Positions 62,042 through 64,000 of a DNA stretch of 64,000 nt are shown in pieces. A program made the translations under genes and the position numbers. The stretch comes from Kribbella monticola (lineage in GTDB: Bacteria; Actinomycetota; Actinomycetes; Propionibacteriales; Kribbellaceae), in NCBI RefSeq assembly GCF_003261635.1, contig NZ_QFXK01000009.1:248001-312000 (forward strand), in the 5' to 3' direction. Within the stretch, counting starts at the first letter, position 1; each line of letters starts with the position of its first letter. Below the pieces are notes generated by a model, which saw only the letters and a program-made list of their open reading frames with translations, was not told the DNA's origin and made no database searches.

Positions 62042-64000
62042 ATGATCCAGCTACGCCGGCACGGCACATTCATCCGTGCCCTCGTGCTCGCCCTGATCGC
62101 CACGCTGGCGATCCCGTTCACCGCGACCACCGCGCAGGCCCATCCCGGGCACGGCGACGAAACCTTCAACGCACTGGTCTTCAGCAAGACCGCCGGGTTC
62201 CGGCACGACTCGATCCCGGCCGGGATCCAGGCGATCAAGGACCTCGCCGCCGCGAACAACTTCACCGTCACCGCGACCGAGGACGCGGCGATGTTCAACG
62301 ACACCGAGCTGGCGAAGTACGAGGTGGTCATCTGGCTGTCCACCACCGGCGATGTGCTCAATGCCGATCAGCAGGCGGCGTTCGAGCGCTACATCCGCAA
62401 CGGTGGTGGGTACGCCGGGATCCACTCCGCGTCGGACACGGAGTACGACTGGCCGTGGTACGGGAAGCTGGTCGGGGCGTACTTCGACAGTCACCCCGCC
62501 GGTACGCCGAACGCGACCGTCAAGGTCGAGGATCACGCGCACCCGTCGACCAAGGACGCGCCGACGCTGTGGCCGCGCACCGACGAGTGGTACAACTACC
62601 GGTCGAACCCGTGCGGTGCTGTCCACGTGCTCGCCTCGATGGACGAAGCGTCGTACACCGGCGGCAACATGGGCGTGGAGCACCCGATCGCGTGGTGCCA
62701 GGACTACGACGGCGGCCGCGCCTGGTACACCGGGATGGGGCACACGATCGAGTCGTACTCCGATCCGACCTTCCTCAAGCACATCCTCGGCGGGATCAAG
62801 ACCGCGGCCGGGGTGGAGCCGGCCGACTGCGGCGCGTCGCTGACGGCGAGCTACGAGAAGGTCACCCTGGACGACAACACGTCCAACCCGATGGAGTTGT
62901 CGATCGCCGACGACGGGCGGGTCTTCTACATCGACCGCAACGGCGCGGTGAAGATCGTCAAGACCGACGGCAGCGTGGCCACCGCGGGCACCCTGGACGT
63001 CTACACCGGCCAGGAGTTCGGCCTGCTCGGGATCGCGCTGGATCCCGCCTTCGCCACCAATGGCTTCCTCTATCTGTATTACTCGCCGACCGGATCCGAT
63101 GCCTACGACAAGGTGTCCAGATTCAAGGTCAACGGCGACACGCTCGATCTGGCCAGTGAGAAGCAGGTACTGCGGATCGACACCCAGCGCGAGCAGTGCT
63201 GCCACGCCGGCGGCGCGCTCGAATTCGATGGCCAGGGCAACCTTTTCGTTGCCACCGGCGACAACAGCAACCCGTTCGACTCCGACGGCTATGCGCCGCT
63301 GGACGAGCGGCCCGGCCGATCGGCCTGGGACTCCCAGCGCAGTGCCGCCAACAGCAACGTCCTGAACGGCAAGGTACTGCGAATCCACCCCGAGCCGGAC
63401 GGCTCGTACACGGTCCCGGCAGGCAACCTCTTCCCGGCCGGTACGGCGAAGACGCGGCCCGAGATCTACGCGATGGGCTTCCGCAACCCGTTCCGGATCG
63501 GCATCGACCCGACCACCAACCACCTGTTCGTGGCTGACTACGGCCCGGACGCCGGCCAGTCCTCGCCGACCCGCGGTCCCGACGGCCGGGTGGAGTGGAA
63601 CATCCTCTCCAAGCCCGGCTTCTACGGCTGGCCGTACTGCGTGGGCAACAACACGCCGTACAACGACTACGACTTCGCCACCGGTACGTCGGGCGCCACC
63701 TTCGACTGCAACGCGCCGGTGAACAACTCGCCCAACAACACCGGTCTGACGCAGTTGCCGGCCGCGATCCCGGCAACGATGTGGATGGGGAAGTCCAGTT
63801 CCGGCGTACCGGAGATCGGTGGCAGTGGTGCGCCGATGACGAGCGGCGCGTACAAGTTCAACCCGGACAGTACGTCGGATCGCAAGTGGCCGGAGTACTT
63901 CGACGGCAAGGCGGTCTTCGCCGACTGGAACGACAACCGGTTGTTCTCGGTGCAGCTCACCGACGACCGCAGTAAGGTCGCGGACGTCTCCCGGATGCTG
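62042..64000 (+). CDS. Secreted ThuA-domain / sugar dehydrogenase-type protein (3' end outside window)
   Basis: An open frame of at least 653 residues. Signal peptide (ALVLALIATLAIPFTATTAQA), then a ThuA trefoil-glutamine-amidotransferase-like domain (about 38-255) with FNALVFSKTAGFRHDSIPAG, GGGYAGIHSASDTEYDWPWY and VEHPIAWCQDYDGGRAWYTG. From about 275 comes a glucose/sorbosone dehydrogenase-type propeller (FGLLGIALDPAFATNGFLYL, CHAGGALEFDGQGNLFVATG, YAMGFRNPFRIGIDP, FYGWPYC). Such fusions are common secreted proteins in Kribbella-like genomes; their sugar substrate is unknown. AGGAGC precedes ATG 62042. It is 132 bases after xylA and may be part of that operon. Confidence 0.88.
   Translation, partial: MIQLRRHGTFIRALVLALIATLAIPFTATTAQAHPGHGDETFNALVFSKTAGFRHDSIPAGIQAIKDLAAANNFTVTATEDAAMFNDTELAKYEVVIWLSTTGDVLNADQQAAFERYIRNGGGYAGIHSASDTEYDWPWYGKLVGAYFDSHPAGTPNATVKVEDHAHPSTKDAPTLWPRTDEWYNYRSNPCGAVHVLASMDEASYTGGNMGVEHPIAWCQDYDGGRAWYTGMGHTIESYSDPTFLKHILGGIKTAAGVEPADCGASLTASYEKVTLDDNTSNPMELSIADDGRVFYIDRNGAVKIVKTDGSVATAGTLDVYTGQEFGLLGIALDPAFATNGFLYLYYSPTGSDAYDKVSRFKVNGDTLDLASEKQVLRIDTQREQCCHAGGALEFDGQGNLFVATGDNSNPFDSDGYAPLDERPGRSAWDSQRSAANSNVLNGKVLRIHPEPDGSYTVPAGNLFPAGTAKTRPEIYAMGFRNPFRIGIDPTTNHLFVADYGPDAGQSSPTRGPDGRVEWNILSKPGFYGWPYCVGNNTPYNDYDFATGTSGATFDCNAPVNNSPNNTGLTQLPAAIPATMWMGKSSSGVPEIGGSGAPMTSGAYKFNPDSTSDRKWPEYFDGKAVFADWNDNRLFSVQLTDDRSKVADVSRML

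Overview
The window is very GC-rich, with GTG and TTG starts, tightly overlapping ORFs and many cgtacg-type words. It begins with a block typical of Actinobacteria: mihF-gmk-rpoZ-coaBC, then metK, then a priA that lacks helicase motifs. The gene content (ROK-regulated sugar operons, ThuA/sugar-dehydrogenase protein, secreted lectin and hydrolase genes) suggests a soil actinomycete of the Propionibacteriales, most like Kribbella. That genus is an inference from style and content, not from a search.

Layout. 1-7.8 kb: housekeeping genes (integration host factor, guanylate kinase, RNA polymerase omega, CoaBC, MetK, PriA), with one AlkZ-like winged-helix gene between coaBC and metK. 7.9-16.2 kb: accessory genes (ArsR-type regulator with a divergent MFS exporter, a second exporter with a divergent double-HTH AsnC regulator, a HAD hydrolase, and a secreted C39-like protease/lipoprotein pair). 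16.4-19.2 kb: the def-fmt-rsmB translation operon, with overlapping start and stop codons. 19.3-22.7 kb: two drug/metabolite transporters and a class V aminotransferase. 22.8-27.0 kb: a carbohydrate operon of GH36-like galactosidase, ROK regulator and GH125 alpha-1,6-mannosidase. 27.0-32.0 kb: a decayed ABC ATPase, an NAD(P)-binding protein, a histidine kinase with two tandem NarL regulators, and a small membrane protein with a methyltransferase. 32.0-34.5 kb: a lactate module, in which a GntR/FadR regulator carries a large repeat-encoded insertion and faces lldD across twin operators. 34.5-44.7 kb: mixed genes (orphan kinase, PNPOx/MFS pair, XRE regulator/quinone reductase, MBL hydrolase, AlkB-like dioxygenase behind a LexA-like box, amidohydrolase, SRPBCC/MarR pair). 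44.7-52.6 kb: a large subtilase, a YCII protein, a DUF1906-ricin protein, a dienelactone hydrolase and a low-complexity Cys/His protein. 52.7-64 kb: a GH71/99-like secreted protein, divergent from a xylose operon (ROK regulator, ABC ATPase, permease, sugar-binding lipoprotein, Gfo/Idh/MocA oxidoreductase, xylose isomerase), then a ThuA/sugar-dehydrogenase protein cut by the window edge.

How parts work together. The xylose operon has a -35/-10 promoter overlapped by a ROK-type inverted repeat and followed by a perfect CRP-type box (TGTGA-N6-TCACA), so specific and global carbon control probably meet there. The lactate, ArsR/MFS and SRPBCC/MarR pairs have palindromes in their divergent intergenic regions, and a short palindrome lies in the AsnC/MFS intergenic region. 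No tRNA, rRNA, CRISPR array or intact insertion sequence was seen.

The least-explained signals are: (i) a 9-mer, AGCGCTCTC, which I found at least 15 times by eye against roughly one expected, mostly inside genes and using the rare Ala codon GCT; (ii) several short tandem-repeat arrays between and inside genes, including one that adds about 145 residues to the lactate regulator; (iii) a structured leader in front of metK; (iv) a 74-bp palindrome at 21.4 kb.
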